A stretch of DNA of 64,000 nt. Origin: Cavia porcellus (taxonomy: Eukaryota > Chordata > Mammalia > Rodentia > Caviidae). The notes under the pieces are model-generated. The model worked only from the letters and a program-made list of their open reading frames with translations, was not told the DNA's origin and ran no database searches. The stretch spans positions 18,381,501-18,445,500 of the forward strand of contig NW_026947492.1 in assembly GCF_034190915.1 (NCBI RefSeq), given 5' to 3'. Below, one piece after another: positions 51,500-62,339 of the stretch (within the stretch, counting starts at the first letter, position 1; every line of letters starts with the position of its first letter). A program made the position numbers and the translations under genes.

Positions 51500-52265
51500 T
51501 TAAATGGCACCAGTAACCTTTGAAAGGACACACAAAATTGCTAAACCTTTAGCCAAACTCACTAAAAGAAGGAAAAGAGAGGCAATCTCAATGCAATTAG
51601 AAATAAAACAGGAAACATCAAAATCAGCACTCCTGAAATCTACAGAATTCTAAAAATGACTTTGAAAGCTTCTATTCCAAAACAAAGGAAAATTAAGAGA
51701 CATAAATTCCTCAAAAAATTGAAAATTACCAAATTGGAAATGAATAAACACCAGGAATAGACTAATAACAGAAAATGTTATAGAAGCATAGTAAAAATTC
51801 TACCAATTTAAAAAAAAAAAAAACAGAACCCACTGGATTCACCTCTGAATTTTACCAGAATTTCAGATAACTATTTATAGTATCACAACACAATATAGCT
51901 AAATCATGGCAGCAGCCCATTTGCTCTTTAATCATGACTGGTTACACATGTTATATACAAGGAAAGGAGTACTACTCAGTCATTAAAAGGATAGATTTGA
52001 GTTATTTGTAAGAAAATGGATGAATCTTGAAAACATCATACTAGTCAAAATAAATCAGACAAAAAAATTAAATATTGCACGGTTTCTTTAATATGAGCCA
52101 CCCAAAATACAAATAGTTTAAGGAGCAAAATAAAAGAAAGATGATAAAAAAAAACAAAGAAGCAGAGTCTGTGGAGATGGAAGTGGGCTCTTGGAATGGA
52201 AAGGAGAGGATAAAGAAAAACAGGAGAATAAAAATAATCAAGAACAATTTGAACAAGATAAATGT
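51500..52265 (+). mobile_element. Old, internally deleted L1
   Basis: 51520-51880 is ORF2 before the RT (acctttagccaaactcacta, 'cccactggattcacctctgaa'). It then jumps to the ORF2 tail at 51960 (aggagtactactcagtcatt, 'aaaatggatgaatcttgaa') and a purine-rich 3' UTR to about 52265. Confidence 0.65.
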
Positions 52266-52540
52266 AATTAATAACTCCACAAGAAAAATGCAATTACTGT
52301 GCATCAAACAAATATCCTAATAAAAATTTTAAAATGAAAACAAAATGATATCAAAACGAAAAACATACTATTCATATAAAGCACGAAATTAAAACCATCC
52401 ACATTTCTACTACTCATAAATAACTATTGTTTAGATTTGAATATATAATGTTTGATATTAGGTCATATTAATATTAAACAAGTTAACATTGTAATATATT
52501 CCTATTGATAAACATCAACACCATTGTTCATAATGAATTT

Positions 52541-52685
52541 GTGTCTTTGTTTTTAAGGAGAAAAAGAAAAAAAGCAGAAATGGGGTACAAGTTATACAGA
52601 ATTTCAGAAAAAATAAATAGTAAATCACTAGTTAATAGATTACATATTGTTATCTTAGAAATAGTTGTTCAAGTTACAAAATTAA
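52541..52685. repeat. Unidentified dispersed repeat, copy 1
   Basis: Shares atcactagttaatagattac and ttagaaatagttgttcaagt with 57284-57417 on the same strand, about 80 percent alike. Weaker relatives lie near 58590-58660 and 62850-62920. Confidence 0.6.
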
Positions 52686-53059
52686 AGCACATAAAGTGGA
52701 CTTTCAAATAGTGAGACTGCAAACAGTTTTGTTCAATGATCCAACAAAACTCAGTAATATGGTCATCTAATACGCTTAAATATATATGCGGTATGTTCTT
52801 TAGAGCACTTTCTTTTCCTTTCCTTTGTACAATGACAATTACACATTTTGGGTTTTATTACTCCCACAGTTATTACTTTTTTTTAAAGAGAGTCTTTTCA
52901 AGAGGGACACTATTGCTTAGTTTGTCAAATCTTCTTTGACATTCTTATGCCAAATTTTACTATCACAAACACTTCTGAGGGACATTGCATCTTTGGAAAC
53001 ACCTGGTTTTGATTTTTTAATGCATTTTGGTCTTTTTTATTTAATTTCAATTTGGATCA

Positions 53060-53760
53060 CAATTTTGTACCATATAAATTATAAGATACACTGGGATTTT
53101 TCAATGCATTCATACATTGTGCAAGGATCAACTCAGAGTAATCAGTGTATGTGTCACTTCCAATACTTATTATTTCTTTGCGATGAAATGCAAACTCCTT
53201 CCAGTTATTTTGGAAGTACAATGTAGTCATACTTCTCGGTGTTAGAACACCAGAATTTGTTCCATCTTTCTTAGTGTAACTTTATGCTTATTAAACAAAC
53301 TCTCTCTAATCCCTTTTCTTCGTTCCCTCCCTGGGCTCTGGTAACCAGTCTTCTGCCCTCACTTTTCATGAAATAAACATTTTTGGGTTCCACCAGTGAG
53401 TGAAATCATGCAGTATGCATTCCTGGGTGGCTAGCTGACTTCATTTATAGCCTCAGGATATGTGTTTAATGATTGGATTGATAGATTCAATGATGTGCTC
53501 TTCAAAAATGTTACAGAAATGTTCACAGAAAAGGCTTTTTTTTCAATTATATTCCTACCAGCATGAGATAAACGTATCTTTTTGCTATGTATTTTCTAAC
53601 AATTTCCTAAAAGTTTGAGCCAATCTGAAGCTAGTATACCATCTAATTATTTTAATTTGCATTTACTAGTTAAAAGTTATCTCAAGGTTCAAGATTCATT
53701 TTTATATTTCTTGAACTTTTTCATTTATATGTTATATATGAATATTTAAAGCTACCTTAT
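53060..53760 (-). mobile_element. Antisense L1MA-like 3' UTR and ORF2 tail
   Basis: Reversed L1 3' UTR order: 'gcaaggatcaactcagagta', 'acttattatttctttgcgatg', 'gttagaacaccagaatttg', 'ctctggtaaccagtcttctg' and then reversed ORF2 tail near 53400-53600. Parallels the layout at 5880-6110. Confidence 0.6.
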
Positions 53761-53769
53761 TAAAGTATA

Positions 53770-54640
53770 ATTAGAATAAAAATAAATCTAATTTATTCAT
53801 ACTGCTTAGTAATTTTTGACAAATGTATGCATCATGCAACCACCACTCTATCCAGATACATACATTATATTGCCATTATCCTAAAAATTTCCTCCATGTG
53901 ATGAATAATCACCACACTTGCTCCTGGCAACTACTGCCTGATTTCAATCACTTTGGATGAATCTTTCTTGTTTTTCAAAATTTATAAAATGTTATCCAGT
54001 TTATATACTTTTACACCAAGTTCCTTTCACTAGGGATAAAGTTTTGAGACTTGTTCATGTCAAGATTAATTCATGTGTGCATCCTAGTTACCTTTTTATT
54101 GCTAAGTACCATTCAATCACAAAAACATGCTCACCCACCAGTAGAGTGAAGTCTGGATTGTTTCCAAGTCAGGATAAGTATAAATATAGCTGCTATGGCA
54201 ATCTACACCCAAGTGTTCAGTGGACACAGTGCTTGGACTTCATCTTGGTAAGGGAGGGGATTATCTGCATTGTATGGGATGTGTAGTTTCACTATTATAA
54301 AAATCTAGTGTTTTCCAAAGTGGTTAAGCCATTTTGCACTTTCACCACAATAAATGAGAGCTCTTTATGCACATTAACTCTTGCTATTGTCAATACTTTT
54401 AGTTTAGCCATTCTATCAGATAATCAATTATTATGACAACTTTATTTACATTTTCCAAATTATTAATAATATCAAGAACTATTCCATATTCTTAATCACA
54501 GTTTATACTCACTATTTATACATGGCTAATTTGGCTGTTATGTTTTGTCACTTTTAAGTCTGGGTCAGAGAATCCAGTCAAATATATATGAAATATTTTC
54601 CAGCTTTTCATGTTCTTAGTAGTATATTTGGAGGAACAGA
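53770..54640 (-). mobile_element. Second antisense old L1 3' end
   Basis: Restarts with a reversed 3' UTR (gcatcatgcaaccaccactc, 'ctcctggcaactactgcctg'), then reversed ORF2 tail: 'attgctaagtaccattcaa', 'gtgttttccaaagtggttaag' and 'cattctatcagataatcaat'. Separate insertion from 53060-53760. Confidence 0.6.
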
Positions 54641-54649
54641 GTTTTAAAC

Positions 54650-55890
54650 TTTTATTACACCCAACTTATTTGTGAAAATGCGATTTTCTTTCAGTACTGA
54701 AGATCAAAGGGTTATTGAACTGAGCTGTTCCTCAACATTTTCAAATTCTAATTTGAGACAGTCTCACTGAGTCCCTACATTGACCCTAAGACGCCCAGCT
54801 TACAGGTGTTACATGTATACAGCTACACTAGCACTACTGATTTGTTGTTGTACCTAAAATTCTTTGTCTAACCCAAGGCTAAGATTTTTTTTTTCATGTT
54901 CTCCAGAAATTGTATTGGTTTCATTTTGTTACTTTTGTCTGTAACTCATTTTGAGATCCTTTTGATTAACTTTAGATTATGAAACATTGCAAAGTCTGAC
55001 AGGAACAGGGAAAAGTGTAATAAACCCATAAATACTCAAGTCAATTCCAGTGACTGTCAACTTCCAGCTCTGCATAGTCTCTTCCTCACTTAACTCCGCG
55101 CGATGATGGTGAAGAGAAAAAGCAGAACAAGAAGTAGGTGACAATGGTGATCACAGCTCTTTTTCAGCTAAAATTGTGTATATTTAAACATAAAATTATT
55201 AGTTACACCATTTTGACAAATCCTCTGTCACCATCTTTTCCATTATCCTAGAAAGGTTCTACTTTTTCTGTCCAGGTAATTTTTTCTTCCAAGAAAAGAT
55301 GTTTTCCATCTTAAGTTAAAGCTGCCTCTCCTACAGCTTCATTAAATGAATGACACCCTATGTGGTCTTTGACCTGGCCTCTTTGGACCACAGACAATGT
55401 GACCTGAGAGGTCCCGCTGTTTCACTCCTGTGACTGCAATGGATCAAGAGCATGTGTCTGAATGTGCCACCTGTGCTCTGTCCCAATCATTCCTGCCCAA
55501 GGTGAAGCTTACAGCTATTACCCCAACACTGCCAAGTCGTTCTCAGCTGAATCCTACCCCTGAAGAGCGACTGTCACAGATCCTTGCCCAGGAACTTTCC
55601 TCTGTGCAACTGAGAATCTGACCACCTCACACTACGCTTTCAACACATTTTAAAGTGAGACTGCTCCATGTATGAATCATCATTGATTAGATTTCTAATT
55701 TAAGGCTTGCTCAGACAGACTAAAGATAGCGTTGAGTCAAGAGCATAGTGGAAAGCTTTAAAAATTACCTCTAAAATTTTTCAATGAAAATAAATTTCAC
55801 AGAGAAACTACTTTTATTTCAATATATACTTAACTATTGTATATTTTAAAAGTTAAAACATTTATTAATAATATCTAAGGTCGTAAGTAA
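54650..55890. other. No supported gene
   Basis: Mixed AT-rich DNA. 55310-55625 is somewhat GC-richer and has a 63-codon frame (55430-55621) with no recognisable domain or conserved signal; I do not call it. Confidence 0.35.
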
Positions 55891-55899
55891 TTCTATTAC

Positions 55900-56830
55900 C
55901 TCTTTATTCTCACTTTCCAGATTCTGATTACATCGCACAAGTGAAGAACCTGTCAGTCTCTCCCACACAGCAGATCCCGGACCATTGTCACTTCCTCCTC
56001 CTTTCTCCATTTACCTTCACTTCACTCCAAATGACAAGACATGGAAATATAAATAAAAATACTTGTAGGATTTTTCACATGCTGCCTGATAGTCAGAAAA
56101 CCTACAACCTCTATCAAAGAGCAGGTGGGCCATGCCAAAGCTGGGGTTCCTAATTCCTTCCCTGGCAGGGCTGTTGGCTTACCACACTTTCCAGGGTTGG
56201 TTCTTCTGTCACTCAACACCTCTTACTTCAACCACACAATGAGGATGAGCACTGAGTCCCCCTGAAAACCCTCCCAGGAGACAGCAACTGGAAGGCAGAG
56301 GCCACCTACTAAGACCCTCCCTTTCTGCCACACACTCCCAACACACTTCAATTGTACAAATCTCAGCAGAAAACATCCCAGAAATATCAGTCATCCTAGG
56401 AACAAATCTTGCATTGTCTAATTCCAGGGCCCACAAGCAAACGGGTCAGAGACAGACCGGCAGGCTGTCACAGCACTTGCTGCCCCAGTTAAACAGCATA
56501 ATGCAGCACCCCTGGTGTTCTAAACCACTGAAGTCTACCAAGTTCCAGCTCAGAGAATTAAGGGGTTGGGAAGCAGGTAAAGCTCTCTCTAGTGAATTCT
56601 TGGTAACTGCTCCCCAAGCTCCTGTCATGTTCCTATCACAGCGTCTGTTCCCACAGTAGTGCTAAGGGGGCTGTGCAATCAGGTCCTGGAGGGACCCTTT
56701 GGTCACTTATTCAGCATGATACTGGCAGAAACACATGGCACCTCTTCAGATTTACATATTACAACAAACACCAGCTACTTCAGTGAGCAGATGGAGACAG
56801 CAATGCATACCTGATACCTGTTACTTTAAT
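55900..56830. other. GC-richer unassigned segment
   Basis: Distinctly richer in G and C than its flanks and low in L1-like text. Frames of 60-81 codons occur on both strands but none has a recognisable domain. It may be single-copy DNA or an LTR I cannot place. Confidence 0.35.
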
Positions 56831-56971
56831 AGCATTTCTATTTTTATGCTGGGTAAAGCCACCATAAAAGGGATGACTGGAAGCAAATGACCCATACTTT
56901 ATCTAAGATTATGTCTTTTAATACTTTTCCCTTACTTCATCTTTTATGAATTTCACTCCCCATAGAGAAGT

Positions 56972-57146
56972 AGCCAAGCAGGTGTGGTGGTGCACACCTG
57001 TATCCCAGCATTCTGGAAGGCTGAGGCAGGATGATCAGAGCCTGAGCAAGTCAGTAACTTAGAGAGACCCCATCTTAAAATGAAAAAGGGCTGGGATCTG
57101 GGCACACAGCTTAGGTGAAGGCCACAGTTTTAATCACTAGTTTAGT
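56972..57146 (+). mobile_element. Composite B1-ID SINE
   Basis: B1 half: gcaggtgtggtggtgcacac, ggaaggctgaggcaggatga and 'agagaccccatctt'. Joined by an A-rich linker to an ID half beginning gggctgggatctgggcacac and ending at a diverged 'ttttaatcactag'. B1-ID fusions of this layout are known from squirrel-like rodents. A purine-rich tail follows. Confidence 0.7.
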
Positions 57147-57159
57147 ATGAAAGTGTGAA

Positions 57160-57243
57160 AGAAAAGAGGGAGGAATGGAGGGAGTGAGGAAGGGAAGGGA
57201 AGAGAGGGAACGAGAGAATGGGGGAAGAAAGAAGGAGGGAAAA
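57160..57243. repeat. GA-rich tract after the composite SINE
   Basis: GGAA, GAGG and GGGA words, probably expanded from the SINE's A-rich tail. Confidence 0.8.
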
Positions 57244-57283
57244 TTATTTCTGTTGATTAAAATGAGAAACTAAAGTCCATTTT

Positions 57284-57417
57284 TTTTATTTAGAGAAAAA
57301 ATCAAAACAGAAAAAAATAGAAATAATACAGAATTTTTCTTTAAAAAGGGTAAGAAATCACTAGTTGATAAATTACGTATTATTACCTTAGAAATAGTTG
57401 TTCAAGTTACAAAGTCA
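57284..57417. repeat. Unidentified dispersed repeat, copy 2
   Basis: Counterpart of 52541-52685 (shared cttagaaatagttgttcaag). Identity unknown; possibly a fragment of an old L1 3' UTR. Confidence 0.6.
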
Positions 57418-57419
57418 AA

Positions 57420-58923
57420 TGAAAGGGAAAGAAGGGCTCTAAAGCATGTAACTGTATGTTTAAGTGTGCAAAGTTGATGACCATATATAAGTTTTTGTTA
57501 GTTTATCAAACAGAATGGTTTGCACTGTCATTGATTATCTGTCCACTTTTTATGCTTTGATTTTGTAAGTTGTACAAAAGTCCATTTATTGATTCATCTC
57601 TAAAATTATTATTTCTGGCTATTTGACACTTTAAATATTCAGGAAAAAACTTATTTGTAGAACACTTAAAAACATTGAATTTAAAATGCTGAAAATAAAA
57701 GTATTAATACACCAACTGGTTTCACTGGTCTTCAAAGTTCAATGAAAGTAAACTGCCTTTTCTAAAAAGGATCTGCTGAATGGTGTCTTGATAATTAACC
57801 AGATCTTCAAAATTATCTGCCACTTCTGTGACTATGTTGAGCTGCAAATTTCTGTATCGTGGCCAAATGTATAGTTTAACACTAAAAATGCTTTAAATTA
57901 TGATTCTCTTACTCATGAAAGAATATGTGACTTTACACTCAACTGTTTGTAGCATGTCAACCTACACAAGACCTAATTACATGCAGATTAAAATGTTCCA
58001 TGTAAGAAATCACTCTCAGAGACACCAAAAAAAATCATTTTAATGCACTTTTCTGCATTTTAGACAAGATCATGTTAAGACAATTTTTTCAACTCCAACA
58101 CCCTTTAAAAAACATAATATTAAAAACGTTATAGTAAGATACTACATTACCGCAAATAAAAACAGATTTTAATGTTTCATCAGACATTTAAAGGAAATAT
58201 CTAAGTGGACCATATATATAACAATCATGGCTTCACAAAAGCAATAGTAGACTGGAATCAAGCTGTATATCCACATGGGACACATATAATTCTGGAACCT
58301 CTAGTATCTTAAATGAGAAGGCTAGATTAACTCATTAATAAAGTCCAGTCAGATCAAATTATTTATAGTGATTTTGAAAATGACAAGTAAATCTTGTGAT
58401 AGTTCTAGTCAAGTAGAAAAAGGACTAGAAAGAACATCCTGCGTTATATATTCAACAAAATAGAAACACTTAAAATCCCACATGTGTATAAGCCAGGGAA
58501 AAACTGTGGAATTTGGCTATTTTAAAAGTACAGATATTAATAAAGAAATCTATCTACTTTTTCAAATATTATTTCTTTCAACAGAACAACATAATAGAAG
58601 AGTAACAATGCTTAATACATTGCGCATGGTTATCTGTAAAATAGTTGCTCAGAATGCAAGATATAGGCATGAAAAATTGACCAAGCCACATGAGAACAAA
58701 CCTTATTTTCAATGAACTAAGAGAAATTAGAGGTAAAGCTATCTTCCATTTTGTGTGTTTATATATATATATTCTTTTCCTTTCCTTCCTTCTTTTCTCC
58801 TTTCTCCTCTCCCAGTTCTCTTTCCTTTTGAAGTTTCTTCCCATTTTACAACATCTATCATGCATTTGGGAACCTACTTACTTTTCCAGCCTCTCACACT
58901 AGGGAGACAGTACTGTTTCTTTC
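57420..58923. other. 3' flank of the intact OR, no further gene
   Basis: AT-rich. 58750-58850 is a T/C-rich tract. A weak relative of the 52541/57284 repeat lies near 58590-58660. No other coding signal. Confidence 0.4.
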
Positions 58924-59856
58924 TTAAGAAAATATTTTTCTGCCCCAGGTTTTCCTCAAGGCAATTTTAACATCCTTGTTCCTCAAGCTATAGATTAATG
59001 GATTTAACATAGGTTCCACAATGGTATAGAATAAAGAGGACACTTTTCCTTTGCCAAGGGGAAAAACAGATGGTGGTTTCAGATACACAAAAGCCCCAGA
59101 ACCAAAGAAAAGAGACACTACAATCATATGGGAGCTGCAGGTGCGGAAAGCTTTGGACCTGCCCTCTGAGGAACGAATGTGAAGAACACTAGACAGGATG
59201 AGGGCATAAGAAATAAAGATGGTGACAATAGGTATTCCAATATCAATGGCCACAACAATAAACACCACCAACTCATTTGTATCAGTGCTATTACAGGAGA
59301 GTTCAAGGATGGGAAAGATATCACACATGAAATGATTGATAAGGTTATCAGAACAAAAGGTCAGACTCATTATGTTTCCTGTGTGGACAGTGGCCCCAGC
59401 AAACCCCATGAAATAGACACCAAACAAGAGGAGTGAACACACCTGGGGAGACATGGAGACTGTGTACATCAGTGGAGTACAGATGGCAACATAGCGATCA
59501 CACGCCATTGCTGAAAGGATGAAGGATTCAGAAATGACAAAGAAGCAGAAGAAAAAGAGCTGAGTCATGCACCCAGCATGCATGATCTTGTTCTTCTTGG
59601 AGATAAAACTCATCAGCATTTTGGGGGTGATGGTAGTGGAGTAAGATAAATCTATGATGGCTAGATTGAAGAGGAAGAAGTACATGGGGGTGTGCAGGTG
59701 AGAGTTCAGTGCTATTAGCATGATCAAGCCCAGGTTGCCAAGCACTGTGACCAGGTAGAAACCTAGAAAGAGGAAGAAGAGGGGGATCTGGAGTCCTGGC
59801 TGGTCCGTTAAGCCTGCGAGGATGAACTCTGTCGCCGAAGAGTTCTTGGCTGCCAT
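58924..59856 (-). CDS. Intact olfactory receptor, class II, family 8 (OR8B-like)
   Basis: Encodes a 310-residue seven-helix odorant receptor, expected in the cilia of olfactory neurons and coupled to G-olf. Visible family marks: N-glycosylation site NSS at residues 5-7, LHTPMYFFL at 54-62 after helix 1, conserved loop cysteines near 96, 168, 178 and 188, MACDRYVAIC at 117-126 (the usual MAYDRYVAIC with Y to C), SKAFRTCSSH at 234-243 at the start of helix 6, and PMLNPLIYSLRN at 282-293 in helix 7. Length matches the family. The same frame is open for 30 more residues upstream, but that stretch crosses a polypyrimidine tract and splice acceptor, so I start at the methionine of MAAKNSS, which has A at -3 and G at +4. 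It is the only undamaged OR in the window. Nearest relatives recalled are OR8B receptors; the exact orthologue is not determined. Confidence 0.95.
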   Translation of the reverse strand: MAAKNSSATEFILAGLTDQPGLQIPLFFLFLGFYLVTVLGNLGLIMLIALNSHLHTPMYFFLFNLAIIDLSYSTTITPKMLMSFISKKNKIMHAGCMTQLFFFCFFVISESFILSAMACDRYVAICTPLMYTVSMSPQVCSLLLFGVYFMGFAGATVHTGNIMSLTFCSDNLINHFMCDIFPILELSCNSTDTNELVVFIVVAIDIGIPIVTIFISYALILSSVLHIRSSEGRSKAFRTCSSHMIVVSLFFGSGAFVYLKPPSVFPLGKGKVSSLFYTIVEPMLNPLIYSLRNKDVKIALRKTWGRKIFS

Positions 59857-59872
59857 TTGCTCTTGAGTATTT

Positions 59873-59900
59873 TCTGTGGGGTGAAGGAAAGAGGATAGTT
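59873..59900 (-). promoter_or_regulatory. Splice acceptor of the OR coding exon
   Basis: Read on the minus strand, a C/T-rich tract runs into CCCACAG, followed 17 bases later by the ATG of the receptor. OR genes usually have one or more 5' non-coding exons spliced to a single coding exon whose acceptor lies just upstream of the start codon, so this fits. It is what decides the start at 59856 over the upstream in-frame ATG at 59946. The donor exon and promoter are not identified. Confidence 0.6.
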
Positions 59901-60111
59901 TGCAAAACAAAGAAATACCACAATGTCCTTTTTCTGTCTCCCTCATTCTTGAAACAAGAATCCATAAAGAGAGATTTGATATTGCTAGGAAGACTTCAGA
60001 TTTACCATGGGCAGTAGCAAACTACCAATTGACTTTAACTTTCAGAGTATTATGTGAGGATAAATTCCTGCCTCCAGAATGAGAGTTGGTGATGCTCAAG
60101 AAAAGGATTTC

Positions 60112-60200
60112 AAGGGCTAGGATTTTGCTCAGAGTCATAATTGCCTGCCTGGCAAACACAAGGTTGTGAGTTTGATCCCCCACACTGCAAAAAAAATGTT
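60112..60200 (+). mobile_element. ID-type SINE upstream of the intact OR
   Basis: Shows gggctaggattttgctcaga (A-box region), ttgcctgcctggcaaacaca, the B-box region gagtttgatcccc and an A-rich tail. A short TATC/TA run follows to about 60245. Confidence 0.85.
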
Positions 60201-60544
60201 TTTAAAGAAAAAATTATTTATATCTATCTATCTATATATATATTTATGTATTTCACAAACATGCTCTGCGGTGTTTATATTTTTAAATAGATGGTGTCCT
60301 TTCCTCCCTGACCTCTGAGCCACTTCCTTGTACTAAGAGACAGAAACTACCGCAGCTCTGGATCAGTGTTGTAAAAAACTGAGGTTCTGTTTTTGTTGTT
60401 ACTTTTTTAATTCAGCATTTTTATTTTATACTTCAACTGACTTTTTTTTTACCAAATACAGAGGTCATATTTTTCAAAATCTCTTAGCACAAATGGCTGT
60501 ATATTTAATAATGTTTAAACTAAAATTTACTTCCAAAGCTCTGT

Positions 60545-60720
60545 GAGTGGCTATGCTTTGTAATAGGCTCTGTTCTAAGAGTTAAGGGACAATATTGTTA
60601 TCTCATTTTACAGATGAAACTACTGAGATTAAAAACTGAGGCCAAATCACAAAAGTATAGAACTTCCTGTTGGAGAACACTGGCAATGTGACTCTTACAG
60701 TCCGCACTTGTGACCCCCTG
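60545..60720 (+). mobile_element. MIR SINE upstream of the intact OR
   Basis: Reads taataggctctgttctaaga, ctcattttacagatgaaact, 'aactgaggccaaatcacaaa' and a tail near gcacttgtgacccc: MIR in order. Same orientation as the MIR at 14928-15115. Confidence 0.7.
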
Positions 60721-60729
60721 TTACATCCC

Positions 60730-61585
60730 AGGCCATGAGCAGGCAGGCACTCACCTTCCTTATTTGGTGAATTAAAGCATTATGCACCTTGGTCTCCTAT
60801 CTAATTTTCTTGGAAAGAACAAACATCTAGTAAAGAGGAGTCAGGATCCTTGAGCTCACAGCCCTTTCCTCCCAGCCTGGATGAAAGAATCAGAAGCTCT
60901 AATTTACCTTGTAACTCTTGCTGCATGAAGACCATGATTTATTTTGTTAATTTACTCAAGGGTACCTGAACTTCCAGGATAGTAACTGTACTCGCTCCTT
61001 AACTGTAGGTACCAGGAGAGTAAGCACTTGGATTCCTAATTACAGATTTCAGTGACTTGATTATTGCGGCAGTGACTCCATTAAGACCATCTCCTCAGAG
61101 ACTACCCTCCCTAAGAAGTGTTTGTCTGTCCCTTGAGATTGCTTAAAACAATTTTAGAGATAATTATTTCATTCAACAAATACTTAGTACTACTAATATA
61201 AATTTTATTATAAAAATAATTTTCGTTACCATTTCTTGAGCACTCAATAATCTACCTATAATGTTTAACCTTGATCGTGATAATTTTATTGATTTGGAAT
61301 CTACCTGGAACATTGGTGGAGCAAACTTCTTGATATGTGCAGGGGTGGGTGGGTAAAGGAGGTGTAACCCTGTGTGCTGCATCTGCTCCCCAACTCCTAG
61401 GAATTGTTCCCCTGCTCTGCTTTCTGGCCCCTTTGAACTGCAAAGTTTTGCTCTTATCATGCCCTTCTACCATAATGTTCACACCTTAGAGGCAGATGGC
61501 CAGGGACTACTCCTAAAGCCAGGAGTCAAATTCACTTCTCTTCCTTTGTGTTGTGGGTGTAAGCATTGTGTCTCAGGGAAGGGAA
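60730..61585. other. No supported gene
   Basis: Upstream flank of the intact OR. Any 5' non-coding OR exon or promoter could lie here or beyond, but none can be recognised by eye. Confidence 0.4.
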
Positions 61586-61589
61586 AACT

Positions 61590-61700
61590 CACTAATAGAA
61601 TTAAAACACAGTGCTCTGTTCTGAAATCCTGTGTTGCTTGCACTGTTTTGTTCTGATCTGCTTTGTTCTGTTTTGTTTTATTCTCTTTAAAATAAAAAAA
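61590..61700 (+). mobile_element. Possible L1 3' terminus
   Basis: T/G-rich text ends ttattctctttaaaataaaa plus A-run, similar to the ends at 22480 and 50341. Short and uncertain. Confidence 0.35.
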
Positions 61701-61719
61701 AAACACAGTAGCCCCTGGT

Positions 61720-61870
61720 TGCCAAGATCCAAAGCACTATACAAATAATATCTTATTTATATTTCATGACAATAGTACTCATGTTCAAGGTGAATTACTC
61801 ACAGAGATGATGCTTCAGAGCCCGGAGCTATGACTAATTCTACGTGCTTCTAAGCTGCTTATCTGAACCG
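61720..61870 (+). mobile_element. Possible MIR or L2 fragment
   Basis: Contains agcactatacaaataatatc and 'ggtgaattactcacagagat' in MIR-like order; very diverged. Confidence 0.3.
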
Positions 61871-62339
61871 GAAGATTCAACTAACTGAGAACTTCAAATG
61901 CACTGAAATCCTCAAAGCAAGGTCTTAGTCTTCTCAGAGCTGACAGTCTTTTGGAAAATAACAAATAAATATCCAATAAATTTAATTATAAAGAAGTGAC
62001 AAAAGGAGGCAAGTGGAACAAGGAGGGTTATTTTGATTCATAACAGAACATCCATTTATTCCTATTCAGGGTTTCCAAACAATATTTAAGAAACAAATAT
62101 ATTTTTTTCATATTGAAAAACTAACTATAATCTTTTAACACAAAATATTGCAGTCGAAACTGAACCACAGACATAAAAATGGTCCTATGAGATAACAATG
62201 CTTCTAATGTAATAATCTCAGGTTATGAAGTACACTCGATGTTCACACAGTGATGAAATCTTATTACAATACTTTCTCACAAAAGGAGCCCATTGTTCTG
62301 TGATGTATGACAGCTTTGTTGAATCATTAATTCTCCCTA

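Noticed and set aside
55070..55130. Ribosomal-protein processed pseudogene suggested by a basic CpG-containing stretch
   Set aside because: The match to any ribosomal protein does not extend beyond a few basic residues.
59857..59946. 30-codon N-terminal extension of the intact OR
   Set aside because: It contains the polypyrimidine tract and acceptor of the coding exon, lacks OR similarity, and would make the receptor unusually long.
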